NCBI RefSeq assembly: GCF_037094685.1
Contig: NZ_CP146614.1
Location: 2,790,001 to 2,854,000, forward strand
Direction of reading: 5' to 3'
From: Massilia sp. METH4
GTDB taxonomy: Bacteria > Pseudomonadota > Gammaproteobacteria > Burkholderiales > Burkholderiaceae_D
Length of the DNA: 64,000 nucleotides
Below the pieces are notes generated by a model. The model made no database searches and was not told the origin of the DNA. It saw only the letters and a list, made by a program, of their open reading frames with translations. Below are positions 36,808 through 46,152 of the stretch, piece by piece (position 1 is the stretch's first letter; each line of letters starts with the position of its first letter). The translations under genes were made by a program, and so were the position numbers.

Positions 36808-37743
36808 TCAGGCGGTGGTTTCGACGGCGACCACGCCGGGCAGGCGGATCTGGGCGATGGCATCGCACAGCGCGTCGATGGCGGCCTTGCGGGTGAAGCT
36901 CTTGCGCCACACGATGACGACGCGGCGCGACGGTTGCGGGTCTTCGAAGTAGCGGTATTGCAGCATGCCGTCCTGCGCATCCATGTCGGCCACCGAGGCG
37001 CGTGGCAGCACGGTAAGTCCGATTCCGGAGGCGACCATGTGCCGGATCGTCTCGAGCGACGAGCCTTCGAAGGTGCGCTGCATGCCGTTGCCGGGCGTGG
37101 AGAAGCGTGCCATCTCCGGGCACACTTCGAGCACCTGGTCGCGGAAGCAGTGGCCGGCGCCCAGCAGCAGCATCGTTTCGCTCTTCAGGTCCTCGGCCGG
37201 GATGCGTTCGCGGTTGATCCAAGGGTGGTTCTTCGGCATCGCCACCACGAACGGCTCGTCGTACAGCGTTTGCATCGCCATGCCATGCTCGGGCAGCGGC
37301 AGGGCCATGATGGCGGCATCGAGCTCGCCCTGGCGCAGCAGTTCCAGCAGCTTCACCGTGTAGTTCTCCTGCAGGATCAGCGGCATCTGCGGCGTGGTCT
37401 CGATCATCGTCTTGACGAGCGGCGGCAGCAGGTAGGGGCCGATCGTGTAGATGACGCCGAGGCGCAGCGGTCCGGCCAGCGGGTCCTTGTTCTGCTTGGC
37501 CAGCTCCTTGATGGCGGCCGTCTGCTCCAGCACGCGTTCGGCCTGCGCGACGATCTGCGCGCCCAGCGGCGTGACCGAGACTTCGGCGCCGCCGCGCTCG
37601 AACAGCATGACGCCGAGTTCGTCCTCGAGCTTCTTGATCGCGACCGACAGCGTGGGCTGGGCCACGAAGCAGGCCTCGGCCGCGTGGCCGAAGTGCTTGG
37701 CGCGCGCCACGGCGACGATATACTTGAGTTCGGTAAGTGTCAT
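36808..37743 (-). CDS. oxyR: Hydrogen peroxide-sensing regulator OxyR
   Basis: This 311-residue LysR-type regulator activates peroxide defence genes when its two cysteines form a disulfide. Both redox cysteines are present with the expected 8-residue spacing in GAGHCFRDQVLEVCPEM. The N-terminal helix-turn-helix is MTLTELKYIVAVARAKHFGHA followed by CFVAQPTLSVAIKKLE. It is divergent from rfaE2 and upstream of ubiA. The glutathione peroxidase gene nearby is a plausible but unproved target. Confidence 0.94.
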   Translation of the reverse strand: MTLTELKYIVAVARAKHFGHAAEACFVAQPTLSVAIKKLEDELGVMLFERGGAEVSVTPLGAQIVAQAERVLEQTAAIKELAKQNKDPLAGPLRLGVIYTIGPYLLPPLVKTMIETTPQMPLILQENYTVKLLELLRQGELDAAIMALPLPEHGMAMQTLYDEPFVVAMPKNHPWINRERIPAEDLKSETMLLLGAGHCFRDQVLEVCPEMARFSTPGNGMQRTFEGSSLETIRHMVASGIGLTVLPRASVADMDAQDGMLQYRYFEDPQPSRRVVIVWRKSFTRKAAIDALCDAIAQIRLPGVVAVETTA

Positions 37744-37871
37744 AAAGTCAATGCAAACAGGGCGTTCCGGACGGGGTATTGTAACGGAATGCTTCTGCGC
37801 GAAACCCCACGGTACGGCTGCGCGGCAGGGCGACCTTATAATGGCGGGTCCATTACTGACGCTTTTTTGCC

Positions 37872-38363
37872 ATGCCCTCGTTCGAAGACAAGATCTGCTC
37901 CCGCGACCAGTTGCGCGCCCGCGTGGCCGCGCTGCCCAAGCCCGTGGTCGTCACCAACGGCGTGTTCGACATCCTGCACCGCGGCCACGTGACTTACCTC
38001 GCGCAGGCGCGCGAGCTGGGCGCCTCGCTCGTGGTGGCCGCCAATACCGACGCTTCCGTGAAACGCCTGGGCAAGGGCGACGACCGCCCCCTGAACACGC
38101 TGGAAGACCGCATGGCCGTGCTGGCCGCGCTGGGGGCGGTGGACCTGGTGGTGCCGTTCGACGAGGATACGGCGCTGGAAGTGGTGCTGGAAGCGCGCCC
38201 GGAAATCTATGCCAAGGGCGGCGACTACGACATGACGGCGATTCCCGAAGGGCAGGCCGTGCTGGCCTATGGCGGCAAGGCGGTGGCGATCGACTTCGAG
38301 CACGACCGCTCGACGACCAAGCTGCTGGCCAGGGTGCGTGAATTCAGTTCTGCAAAATCGTGA
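37872..38363 (+). CDS. rfaE2: D-glycero-beta-D-manno-heptose 1-phosphate adenylyltransferase
   Basis: This 163-residue enzyme makes ADP-heptose for the lipopolysaccharide inner core. The cytidylyltransferase-like motifs are VTNGVFDILHRGHVTYL and EHDRSTTKLL near the end. It corresponds to the C-terminal half of E. coli HldE, present here as a separate gene, as is usual in betaproteobacteria. The kinase half is not in this window. Its last 20 bp overlap the end of the convergent DUF421 gene. Confidence 0.92.
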   Translation: MPSFEDKICSRDQLRARVAALPKPVVVTNGVFDILHRGHVTYLAQARELGASLVVAANTDASVKRLGKGDDRPLNTLEDRMAVLAALGAVDLVVPFDEDTALEVVLEARPEIYAKGGDYDMTAIPEGQAVLAYGGKAVAIDFEHDRSTTKLLARVREFSSAKS

Positions 38364-38802
38364 TCTTGCCGTCCGGCTCGAGGAAGGCGCACTTCATCTT
38401 GTGCAGCGGGCAGTCCGCCTCGCGCAGCGCCTGCTCCACGTCCCCCTCGGCCACGCGGCATTTCTTGACCACTTCATCGTAGATCTTGCCATCCCGGCCC
38501 AGCAGCACGGGCCGGCCGTCCACCAGGTCGGCAATAGTGCGGCTACGCGACGTAGCCACGGCGATCGCGACGTTCAGCGCGATCAGCGTGCTGGCAATGA
38601 TGAGCCCACCCGACAGCGACTCGTCGCCGCCATTCATGGAATTGGACACCGCTTCCGACAGCAGCATCACGATCAGCAGGTCGAACGGCGTGAACTGGCC
38701 GATGGTGCGCTTGCCGGTGATCCGGACCATCACCAGCAGGAAGCAATACACGATGGCGCCGCGGGCAATGAATTCCCACCAGGGCAAGTCCATGTCGAAC
38801 AT
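38344..38802 (-). CDS. DUF421 (YetF-like) membrane protein
   Basis: This 152-residue protein has three N-terminal helices with the typical KRTIGQFTPFDLLIVMLLSEAVSN block. A small cytoplasmic domain follows with VDGRPVLLGRDGKI and a Cys-containing end (READCPLHKMKCAFLEPDG). YetF-family proteins are small and of uncertain role, sometimes linked to sporulation or stress. The gene end overlaps rfaE2 by 20 bp tail to tail. Confidence 0.87.
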   Translation of the reverse strand: MFDMDLPWWEFIARGAIVYCFLLVMVRITGKRTIGQFTPFDLLIVMLLSEAVSNSMNGGDESLSGGLIIASTLIALNVAIAVATSRSRTIADLVDGRPVLLGRDGKIYDEVVKKCRVAEGDVEQALREADCPLHKMKCAFLEPDGKITILQN

Positions 38803-38939
38803 AGCACCTCCATCCTTATGATGATGAGTGTGCTTATACGGCCATTCGTGCTTTTATGCCAACACTGGAGGAAGGTCGCGCGGCAGCGCCGGCGCATGGG
38901 CTGAATGCGCCACCGGCGCCACCGGCGCCACCGGGCTGA

Positions 38940-39350
38940 TCAGCCGTTGCGCGCCTCGATCAGCTTCCACCCATTGCCGGAGGGATCCCGGAACCCCGCA
39001 TCGACCGTGCCGTAACGGTCCACCGGCTCCTGCGTGAACTCCACGCCGCGCCCGCTCAGCCTGTCGTAGGCAGCGCGGCAATTGTCCACGTGCAGCACCA
39101 GCGGCGGCATCGCACCTTTGGCCACGAGCTGTTCCAGTGCCTGCGCGGTCGCCGCGTCGTGCACGGGCGGCCCCGGCTTGAACAGGCCCAGCTGGAAGGA
39201 CGGCTGGTCCGGCGCCTGCACGGTCAGCCAGCGGTAAGGGCCGTTGCGCACGTCCGTATGCACCTGGAAGCCAAGCTTGTCCACATAGAAGGCCAGCGCT
39301 TCATCCTGGTCGCGCACATACAGGCCGACCACATTGATATGTTGAGTCAT
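38940..39350 (-). CDS. VOC/glyoxalase-fold protein
   Basis: This 136-residue protein has two beta-alpha-beta-beta-beta modules of the vicinal oxygen chelate fold (HINVVGLYVRDQDEALAFYVDKLGF and FRDPSGNGWKLIE). Enzymes of this fold include glyoxalases, dioxygenases and antibiotic-binding proteins. The role here is unknown. It overlaps the upstream AraC-type gene by 4 bp, which suggests joint expression. AGGAG precedes the start. Confidence 0.85.
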   Translation of the reverse strand: MTQHINVVGLYVRDQDEALAFYVDKLGFQVHTDVRNGPYRWLTVQAPDQPSFQLGLFKPGPPVHDAATAQALEQLVAKGAMPPLVLHVDNCRAAYDRLSGRGVEFTQEPVDRYGTVDAGFRDPSGNGWKLIEARNG

Positions 39351-39823
39351 GGAATCTCCTTGGGTTGGGATTCCAGTGTGCCAGCGGCCAGCTGGCGCCG
39401 CTTCTCCAAAACTGCGATGTTGAGGTCGGGGCGGTGCGCGCCGCGTATCACGCATTCCGGCATGTGCGCACCCGCCGGGGGAGCCGCCTGCTCGCGCTGC
39501 CGCAGTTCACCGGGGCTGGCCCCCGTGATGTCGCGAAAGATGCGGCCGAACGTGCCGAGGCTGTTCCAGCCTGTCTGCAACGCGATGTCGAGGATGGGCA
39601 GGTCGGTGTCGCGCAGCAGGGCGGTGGCCCGTTCGATGCAGCGCGTGAGCAGGTAGCGGTGCGGCGGCAGGCCGAAGGCCTTGCGGAACTCGCGGGCGAA
39701 ATGCGCGGGAGAGACGGCGCTTACTTCCGCCAGCCGCTCGACCGGCCACGCTTCGTGCGGCGCGGCATCCATCCGGTCCTTGGCGCGCAGCAGGCGCCGC
39801 AACAGGCTGGGGCTCTGGCTCAT
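39347..39823 (-). CDS. AraC-type transcriptional regulator, DNA-binding domain only
   Basis: This 158-residue protein has the two helix-turn-helix motifs of the AraC family at the start (WPVERLAEVSAVSPAHFAREF and then LDIALQTGWNSLGTFGRIFRD). The C-terminal extension ends near the stop and no sensing domain is present. It likely controls the VOC gene that it overlaps. AraC proteins of this short type are often paired with glyoxalase-fold genes. Confidence 0.87.
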   Translation of the reverse strand: MSQSPSLLRRLLRAKDRMDAAPHEAWPVERLAEVSAVSPAHFAREFRKAFGLPPHRYLLTRCIERATALLRDTDLPILDIALQTGWNSLGTFGRIFRDITGASPGELRQREQAAPPAGAHMPECVIRGAHRPDLNIAVLEKRRQLAAGTLESQPKEIP

Positions 39824-39839
39824 CCGCAGCCGTCCGGCG

Positions 39840-40310
39840 TCATGCCCCGCCGGCGTACCCGTTCTGCCGCCACGCCTCGTACACGACGACGGCGACGGTG
39901 TTCGACAGGTTCAGGCTGCGGTTCCCCGGCCGCATCGGCAGCCGGATCCGCTGCAAGGTCGGGAACGATTCGCGGAACTCCGGCGCCAGGCCGCGGGTTT
40001 CGGAACCGAACACGAACACGTCGCCCGGCTGGAAGGCCAGCTGGCCGAACGGCGTGGAACCATGCGTGGTCATCGCGAACATGCGCGCGGGGTCGGGGGC
40101 GGTGGCGGCCAGGAAGGCGTCCCAGTCCTTGTGCACCTTCATCTGCGCGTACTCGTGGTAGTCGAGGCCGGCGCGGCGCATCTTGGCATCGTCCAGCGGA
40201 AAGCCCAGCGGTTCGATCAGGTGCAATTGCGCGCCCGTATTGGCGCACAGGCGGATGACGTTGCCGGTATTGGGCGGGATCTCGGGATTGACCAGAACAA
40301 CATGAAACAA
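39840..40310 (-). CDS. trmL: tRNA (cytidine(34)-2'-O)-methyltransferase
   Basis: This 156-residue SPOUT methyltransferase modifies the wobble position of leucine tRNAs. FHVVLVNPEIPPNTGNVIRLC, VFGSETRGL and the trefoil-knot end IRLPMRPGNRSLNLSNTVAVV are diagnostic. It lies 15 bp downstream of comF on the same strand and may be cotranscribed. The size matches the family. Confidence 0.94.
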   Translation of the reverse strand: MFHVVLVNPEIPPNTGNVIRLCANTGAQLHLIEPLGFPLDDAKMRRAGLDYHEYAQMKVHKDWDAFLAATAPDPARMFAMTTHGSTPFGQLAFQPGDVFVFGSETRGLAPEFRESFPTLQRIRLPMRPGNRSLNLSNTVAVVVYEAWRQNGYAGGA

Positions 40311-40325
40311 CTCTTTCTCCTCAAA

Positions 40326-41054
40326 TCATGAAACTCGCTGCGAATGCGGCGGCGTGCGGGCGAACACGAGATTCGTCACCCGCGCGGCGCCGTGGCGCTT
40401 GAACACGGCGGCCAGTTCGCCCAGCGTCTGGCCGCTGCTCATCACGTCGTCGACGATGCCGATGTGCCGGCCTTCCACGAGGGCGCGGTCCGGCACGGCG
40501 AACACGTGGGCCACGTTGGCGCGGCGCCGGCCGCCATGCAGCCGGCTTTGCGCCGACGTTTCCTGCACCCGCTCGGCCAGCCGCGGTGCGACGCGCACGC
40601 CCAGCAGGCGCGCCAGCGGGCGCGCAATCTCCAGAGCCTGGTTGAAGCCCCGTTCGGCGAGCCGGCCCGTGCCCAGCGGCACGGGGCACAGCAGTGCCGG
40701 CGCCCCCAAGGCCGGCGCCGCGCGCACCGCGCCGGCCAGCAGTTCCGCGAACAGGCGCGCATGCGCGAGCTGGCCGCCGAACTTCAGCTCCAGCACGAGC
40801 CGGTCCCACGGCAGCGCATAGGGCACCGCCGCCACGGTCGCGTCGAAGGCGGGGCGCCGCGTTACGCAGGCGCCGCACGCCACGCCGTGCGAGCCGGGCG
40901 GCAGCGGGTCTGCGCACACCGGGCAGCGCGGCGCGCCATCGGCCGGGAATTGCGCGCGGCAGGGCGGGCACAACGCCTCACGGCCGGGCATGCCGCACAG
41001 CACGCAGGGGCAGGGCAGCAATGCCGCCAGCAAATTTGCCGTCACCGTCGCCAT
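40326..41054 (-). CDS. ComF family phosphoribosyltransferase-like protein
   Basis: This 242-residue protein has an N-terminal zinc-finger region with CxxC pairs (LPCPCVLCGMPG, CPPCRAQFP and CPVCADPLPP). A phosphoribosyltransferase domain follows with GIVDDVMSSGQTLGEL. ComF proteins are needed for natural DNA uptake in some species. Given the pilT-pilU genes in this window it may support competence, which is inference. The start at 41054 is behind GGGAGG; a TTG at 41081 is less likely. Confidence 0.87.
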   Translation of the reverse strand: MATVTANLLAALLPCPCVLCGMPGREALCPPCRAQFPADGAPRCPVCADPLPPGSHGVACGACVTRRPAFDATVAAVPYALPWDRLVLELKFGGQLAHARLFAELLAGAVRAAPALGAPALLCPVPLGTGRLAERGFNQALEIARPLARLLGVRVAPRLAERVQETSAQSRLHGGRRRANVAHVFAVPDRALVEGRHIGIVDDVMSSGQTLGELAAVFKRHGAARVTNLVFARTPPHSQRVS

Positions 41055-41124
41055 CGCCGCCGTCCTCCCAAACTGCGCCAACCATGTAGACTGCGCACAT
41101 TATCGCACTCGAGCCCAGTAATCC

Positions 41125-42033
41125 ATGCAAGATCGTCCCCCCAAACTGTCCGCTCCCATTGACCTGGAACGTGTCCGCGCATTGTTCTCCCGGCCGCAGC
41201 GCCTGCGCGACGCCGAATTCCTGCGCCGCGAGATCGCCGAGCGCATGCGCGAGCGCCTGCAACTGGTGCGCCTGGCGCCGCAGCGCGTGCTCGATGCCGG
41301 CTGCGGCGGCGGTGCCGATCTCGCAATATTGCAGAAATCGTATGTCGCCGCGCAAATCATCGGCATCGACGCCTCGGTGCCGATGCTGGAGACGGTCGAG
41401 CGCGGCACGGACCGCGGCCTGAACCGCCTGATCAGCAAGCTGCTGCCGGCCAAGAGCGGCATCGACCTCGTCTGTGGCGATTTCGCCGACCTGCCGCTCG
41501 GCATGGCCAGCGTGGACCTGGTATGGTCGAACCTGGCACTGCACTGGCATCCGCAGCCGGACCGCGTGTTCGCCGAATGGCGCCGCGTGCTGCGCGTCAA
41601 CGGCCTGTTGATGTTCTCCTGCTTCGGTCCGGACTCCTTACAGGAAGTACGTTCTGCCTTTACCGATATCGATCTTGCTCCCCATACACTGCCCTTTGTG
41701 GACATGCATGATTTCGGCGATCAGCTCGTCGAAGCAGGCTTCTCGACGCCGGTGATGGACATGGAAAAAATCACCGTCACGTACGATGATCCGGCCAAAC
41801 TCCTGGCCGATGTGCGCGCACTGGGCGGCAACCCCTTGAACACCGTACGTAAAGGCTTGCTCAGCCGTTCAGCCCGTGAGAAGCTGTATGCGGGATTCGA
41901 AAAACAACGCCGCGCAGACGGCAAGATCGGTCTCACCTTCGAGGTCATTTATGGCCATGCTTTCAAGCCGGAAGCCAGGGTCACGAAGGACGGCGAAGCC
42001 ATCATTCGCTTCGCGCCGAAGCCGCAAAAATGA
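41125..42033 (+). CDS. BioC-like SAM-dependent methyltransferase
   Basis: This 302-residue protein has a class I methyltransferase fold with the SAM loop VLDAGCGGGADLAI. An N-terminal region like that of malonyl-ACP methyltransferase is present, with WSNLALHWHPQPDRVFAEWRRVL in the middle. It resembles BioC, which starts biotin synthesis, but no other bio gene is present, so the function is not fixed. It is divergent from comF and upstream of the cox operon, a common arrangement. Confidence 0.8.
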   Translation: MQDRPPKLSAPIDLERVRALFSRPQRLRDAEFLRREIAERMRERLQLVRLAPQRVLDAGCGGGADLAILQKSYVAAQIIGIDASVPMLETVERGTDRGLNRLISKLLPAKSGIDLVCGDFADLPLGMASVDLVWSNLALHWHPQPDRVFAEWRRVLRVNGLLMFSCFGPDSLQEVRSAFTDIDLAPHTLPFVDMHDFGDQLVEAGFSTPVMDMEKITVTYDDPAKLLADVRALGGNPLNTVRKGLLSRSAREKLYAGFEKQRRADGKIGLTFEVIYGHAFKPEARVTKDGEAIIRFAPKPQK

Positions 42034-42358
42034 TAGCGATACATGTGGCGCCGCACCATTTTTCGTGGCGCAATTTGCCTTGAAGTTGTTAAGATTAACT
42101 GCTTATAATCCTCGACTGTTTTGGCCGCTTTTTTCCATACGGACAGCAAGATCCTGACGTTGTAAAGGCCAAAAATCAGTAAGGCATCAGTACCCGGCGT
42201 CATCGGCATGGTTGGCGATTCAAGGGCTCTGCCGGTGGCAATGGTCGCGGTTCCAACAAGGGGCTGCAAGGTGTTGAATGCACGAGACGATCCACCCTAC
42301 AGGCAGGTCGTCGCCATAAAAAATTTTTCTTATATCTTGGGTTGGTTTTGGGGATCTT
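42034..42358 (+). promoter_or_regulatory. Promoter and long leader of the cox operon
   Basis: TTGAAG (42080-42085), an 18-bp spacer and TATAAT (42104-42109) form a good sigma-70 promoter for coxB. The RNA would begin near 42116 and carry a leader of about 240 nt. The leader includes an A/T-rich stretch just before GGGGATCTT and the start codon. No convincing riboswitch fold or small gene was seen in it. Confidence 0.65.
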
Positions 42359-43582
42359 ATGACAATTGCGAAGCGACTTACATCGTTGCTGGCCGCACCA
42401 TTGGCGGCGTCGGCCGGCTTGCCGGCCTGGGCAGCGCCGGCAGCGACGGCATCCGGAACATACACCACAGCCACGGGCGGAACGGGCGGGCCGCTGCCGA
42501 ACCAGTTGAACCTGCAACCTGCCGCCACCCAGATCGCTTCCGAGATCTACACGCTGCACAACTGGATGATGATCATCTGCCTGGTGATCTTCGTGGCCGT
42601 GTTCGGCGTGATGTTCTATTCGATTTTCAAGCATCGCAAATCGGTCGGCCACAAGGCCGCCACGTTCCATGAATCGACCGCCGTCGAGATCGCCTGGACG
42701 GTGGTACCGTTTCTGATCGTCATCGGCATGGCATTGCCCGCCACCCGTACCGTGGTCGGCATGAAGGACACGTCGAACGCCGACATCACCATCAAGGCCA
42801 CCGGCATGCAGTGGAAATGGGGCTATGATTACCTGAAGGGCGAAGGCGAAGGCATCTCCTTCATCTCGAACCTGTCCACCCCGCGTGAGCAGATCGGCCA
42901 GCCGGGCCAGCCGGCCACCCAGCCGCGCGGCGAGAACTACCTGATGGAAGTCGACAATGATGTGGTCGTGCCGGTCAACAAGAAGATCCGCATCGTCACC
43001 ACCGCCACCGACGTGATCCACGCCTGGATGATCCCCGCCTTCGGCGTCAAGCAGGATGCGATCCCCGGCTTCGTGCGCGATGCCTGGTTCAAGTCCGAGC
43101 ACACCGGCACCTTCCGCGGCAACTGCGCGGAACTGTGTGGCAAGGAACACGCATTCATGCCGATCGTCGTGCGCGTCGTCACCGCCGAGGAATACACGGC
43201 CTGGGTCAACACGAAGAAGGCGGAAATGGCCGCGCAGGCGGACGATCCGAACAAGACGTGGACCATCGACGAACTGAAGACCAAGGGCGAGAAGGTCTAC
43301 ACGGCCAACTGCGCCGTGTGCCACCAGGCCAACGGCAAGGGCGTGCCAGGCGCGTTCGCGCCGCTGGACGGCTCGGCCGTCGTCAACGGCGCCAAGGGCG
43401 ACCAGATCCACGTGCTGCTGAACGGCCAGAAGTCGGGCAAGTACCCGGCCGAGATGCCGGGCTGGAAGCAACTGTCGGATACCGATATCGCGGCCGTCAT
43501 CACCTACACGCGGAACAACTGGTCGAACAAGCCAGCGGAAAACATCGTTCAACCGGCTGAAATTGTGGCAGCACGCAAGTAA
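42359..43582 (+). CDS. coxB: Cytochrome c oxidase subunit II with fused cytochrome c domain
   Basis: This 407-residue subunit accepts electrons from cytochrome c. It has a signal peptide or first helix, two further helices and a CuA domain ([15 protein letters not shown] and the CuA ligands in [15 protein letters not shown]). A C-terminal cytochrome c domain follows with the heme-binding [12 protein letters not shown] (about residue 320). This caa3-like fusion is common in betaproteobacterial aa3 oxidases. It begins the operon, with coxA 14 bp downstream. Confidence 0.95.
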   Translation: MTIAKRLTSLLAAPLAASAGLPAWAAPAATASGTYTTATGGTGGPLPNQLNLQPAATQIASEIYTLHNWMMIICLVIFVAVFGVMFYSIFKHRKSVGHKAATFHESTAVEIAWTVVPFLIVIGMALPATRTVVGMKDTSNADITIKATGMQWKWGYDYLKGEGEGISFISNLSTPREQIGQPGQPATQPRGENYLMEVDNDVVVPVNKKIRIVTTATDVIHAWMIPAFGVKQDAIPGFVRDAWFKSEHTGTFRGNCAELCGKEHAFMPIVVRVVTAEEYTAWVNTKKAEMAAQADDPNKTWTIDELKTKGEKVYTANCAVCHQANGKGVPGAFAPLDGSAVVNGAKGDQIHVLLNGQKSGKYPAEMPGWKQLSDTDIAAVITYTRNNWSNKPAENIVQPAEIVAARK

Positions 43583-43596
43583 TCAGGAGCATTACG

Positions 43597-45240
43597 ATGA
43601 GCACGACTACTCTCGACCACGGCCACGATCAAGCTGGCCACCATGCGCCCGACCACGCGCACGATCACGGAAATGCGCACGATCACGACCACGCGCATGA
43701 TCACCCGACGGGCCTGCGCCGCTGGCTGTTCGCCACCAACCACAAGGACATCGGTACGCTGTACCTGTGGTTCTCGTTCATCATGCTGCTCTCCGGCGGC
43801 GTGCTGGCACTGATGATCCGCGCGGAGCTGTTCCAGCCGGGCCTGCAGTACTTCCACCCCGAGTTCTTCAACCAGCTGACCACGATGCACGGCCTGGTGA
43901 TGGTGTTCGGCGCCATCATGCCGGCCTTCGTGGGCTTCGCGAACTGGATGATCCCGCTGCAGATCGGCGCATCGGACATGGCATTCGCCCGCATGAACAA
44001 CTTCAGCTTCTGGCTGCTGCCGCCGGCGGCGCTGCTGCTGGCCGGCTCGTTCTTCGCCCCGGGCGGCGCCACCGCCGCCGGCTGGACGCTGTACGCGCCG
44101 CTGTCCACCCAGATGGGACCGGGCATGGACATGGCCATCTTCGCCATGCACATCATGGGTGCGTCGTCGATCATGGGTTCCATCAACATCATCGTCACCA
44201 TCCTGAACATGCGCGCTCCCGGCATGACCCTGATGAAGATGCCGATGTTCTGCTGGACCTGGCTGATCACCGCCTACCTGCTGATCGCCGTGATGCCCGT
44301 GCTGGCCGGCGCCATCACCATGACGCTGACCGACCGCCACTTCGGCACCTCGTTCTTCAACGCCGCCGGCGGCGGCGACCCGGTCATGTACCAGCACATC
44401 TTCTGGTTCTTCGGCCACCCCGAGGTGTACATCATGATCCTGCCGGCGTTCGGCATCGTCTCGCAGATCATCCCGGCGTTCGCCCGCAAGCCGCTGTTCG
44501 GCTACGCGTCGATGGTCTACGCCACGGCATCGATCGCGATCCTGTCGTTCATCGTGTGGGCGCACCACATGTTCACCACCGGCATGCCGGTCACGTCGCA
44601 GCTGTTCTTCATGTACGCCACGATGCTGATCGCGGTGCCGACCGGCGTGAAGGTGTTCAACTGGATCGCCACGATGTGGAAGGGCTCGATGACGTTCGAG
44701 ACCCCGATGCTGTTCGCCGTGGGCTTCATCTTCGTGTTCACGATGGGCGGCTTCACGGGCCTGATCCTGGCCGTGACCCCGATCGACATCCAGGTGCACG
44801 ACACCTACTACGTGGTGGCCCACTTCCACTACGTGCTGGTGGCCGGTTCCCTGTTCGCGCTGTTCGCCGGCTTCTACTACTGGGCGCCGAAGTGGACGGG
44901 CCATATGTACAACGAAACGATGGGCAAGATCCACTTCTGGGTGTCGCTGATCACGTTCAACGTCACGTTCTTCCCGATGCACTTCCTGGGCCTGGCCGGC
45001 ATGCCGCGCCGCTATGCCGACTATCCGGCGCAGTTCACGGACTTCAACACCATCGTGTCGATCGGCGCGTTCGGCTTCGGCCTCACGCAGGCGTTCTTCC
45101 TGTTCTGCGTGGTGCTGCCCACGATCCGCGGCGGCAAGGCCGCCCCGGCCAAGCCGTGGGAAGGCGCCGAGGGCCTCGAGTGGACCGTGCCGTCGCCGGC
45201 GCCGTTCCACACGTTCGAAACGCCGCCGACCGTGAAGTAA
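43597..45240 (+). CDS. coxA: Cytochrome c oxidase subunit I
   Basis: This 547-residue, twelve-helix protein holds heme a, heme a3 and CuB. Conserved blocks include [17 protein letters not shown] (the CuB His-Tyr region), [12 protein letters not shown] and [17 protein letters not shown] with the heme ligands. The N-terminus has an unusual His/Asp-rich leader (about residues 8-36) that could bind copper or other metals. The downstream 31-codon gene begins 2 bp after the stop. Confidence 0.97.
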   Translation: MSTTTLDHGHDQAGHHAPDHAHDHGNAHDHDHAHDHPTGLRRWLFATNHKDIGTLYLWFSFIMLLSGGVLALMIRAELFQPGLQYFHPEFFNQLTTMHGLVMVFGAIMPAFVGFANWMIPLQIGASDMAFARMNNFSFWLLPPAALLLAGSFFAPGGATAAGWTLYAPLSTQMGPGMDMAIFAMHIMGASSIMGSINIIVTILNMRAPGMTLMKMPMFCWTWLITAYLLIAVMPVLAGAITMTLTDRHFGTSFFNAAGGGDPVMYQHIFWFFGHPEVYIMILPAFGIVSQIIPAFARKPLFGYASMVYATASIAILSFIVWAHHMFTTGMPVTSQLFFMYATMLIAVPTGVKVFNWIATMWKGSMTFETPMLFAVGFIFVFTMGGFTGLILAVTPIDIQVHDTYYVVAHFHYVLVAGSLFALFAGFYYWAPKWTGHMYNETMGKIHFWVSLITFNVTFFPMHFLGLAGMPRRYADYPAQFTDFNTIVSIGAFGFGLTQAFFLFCVVLPTIRGGKAAPAKPWEGAEGLEWTVPSPAPFHTFETPPTVK

Positions 45241-45242
45241 GC

Positions 45243-45338
45243 ATGATGAACCGGAAGAAAAGCAACCTGCGGCTGGCGCTGATCCTGGCTTCGATCGCGC
45301 TGGTGTTCTTCGTGTCCGTAATTGCCCAGCACCTGTAG
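45243..45338 (+). CDS. Cytochrome oxidase small assembly peptide
   Basis: This 31-residue peptide (MMNRKKSNLRLALILASIAL and then VFFVSVIAQHL) has a basic N-terminus and one transmembrane segment. It lies 2 bp after coxA and 10 bp before ctaG. Small one-helix peptides at this position are found in many betaproteobacterial cox operons and are annotated as a cytochrome oxidase small assembly protein. The role is inferred from position. Confidence 0.8.
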   Translation: MMNRKKSNLRLALILASIALVFFVSVIAQHL

Positions 45339-45348
45339 GGATGGCGGC

Positions 45349-45906
45349 ATGAACGACGAGAATCGCAAGCTGCTGGGCAAGCTGGTCGTGATCGCGGTGG
45401 CGATGTTCGGCTTCGGCTACGCGCTGATCCCCGTCTACAAGCACATCTGCGAAGTGCTCGGCATTAATGTGCTGACGCAGAAGGATGGCACGGTGGCGCC
45501 GCCGGAAAACACGCAGATCGACCGCAGCCGGAAGATCACCGTGGAGCTGGACAGCAATGTGCACGGCACCTTGCGGTTCCGCCCCACGCAAAGCAGCGTG
45601 ACCGTGCACCCCGGCGAGATGGCCACCGTCGTCTACGAGGTGGTCAATTCGCAGGGCCGCGAGGTGCATGCGCAGGCGGTGCCGAGCTATGCGCCGCAAA
45701 GCGCCACGCCGCACTTCATGAAGGTGGAATGCTTCTGCTTCAAGCAGCAAACGCTGCAGGCGCACGAGGCGAAGCAGATGCCGGTGATGTTCTACCTTGA
45801 CCCGAAGCTGCCGAAGGATGTGAAGACGATCACGCTGTCGTACACGTTCATCGAGATCGGCGGACTGGCCAAGGCGCCCGATGTTGCGGAGAAGGGCAAG
45901 CTGTGA
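45349..45906 (+). CDS. ctaG: Cytochrome c oxidase assembly protein CtaG (Cox11)
   Basis: This 185-residue copper chaperone delivers Cu to the CuB site of subunit I. One N-terminal membrane helix (about 12-30) anchors an immunoglobulin-like periplasmic domain. The copper-binding segment KVECFCFKQQTL has the two essential cysteines, followed by PVMFYLDPKLP. The start at 45349 fits MNDENRKLLGKL; the earlier ATG at 45341 closes at once. It overlaps the next gene by 4 bp. Confidence 0.94.
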   Translation: MNDENRKLLGKLVVIAVAMFGFGYALIPVYKHICEVLGINVLTQKDGTVAPPENTQIDRSRKITVELDSNVHGTLRFRPTQSSVTVHPGEMATVVYEVVNSQGREVHAQAVPSYAPQSATPHFMKVECFCFKQQTLQAHEAKQMPVMFYLDPKLPKDVKTITLSYTFIEIGGLAKAPDVAEKGKL

Positions 45907-46100
45907 CCGGGCGTAAACCGTCCTTCTTCTATTCGCTGAAGGCGGTGCTGTGGTCGTTCGTGGGCTTGCGCCGCAAGAGCGATTTCGATGTCGACCCGGC
46001 CAGGCTCAATCCGATCCACGTGATCGTGGCCGGCCTGATTGCCGTGGCCGTATTCATCGGCATCCTGGTCGCGATCGTCAAGGCCGTCGTAGCACAATGA
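45903..46100 (+). CDS. DUF2970 membrane protein
   Basis: This 65-residue protein has one C-terminal transmembrane segment (about 38-62) and the DUF2970 pattern SLKAVLWSFVGLRRKSDF. It starts with GTG at 45903, overlapping the ctaG stop (GTGA). Members lie between ctaG and coxC in betaproteobacteria; a role in oxidase assembly is likely but unproved. Confidence 0.85.
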   Translation: MTGRKPSFFYSLKAVLWSFVGLRRKSDFDVDPARLNPIHVIVAGLIAVAVFIGILVAIVKAVVAQ

Positions 46101-46152
46101 ACAATAGTAAATAACAGAAATTCGTAAATCGAAAGTTCGCGAGGAGATGATG

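Noticed and set aside
38911..38934. 9-bp repeat CACCGGCGC before the VOC gene end
   Set aside because: It has fewer than three copies and simple GC-rich composition, so chance is likely.
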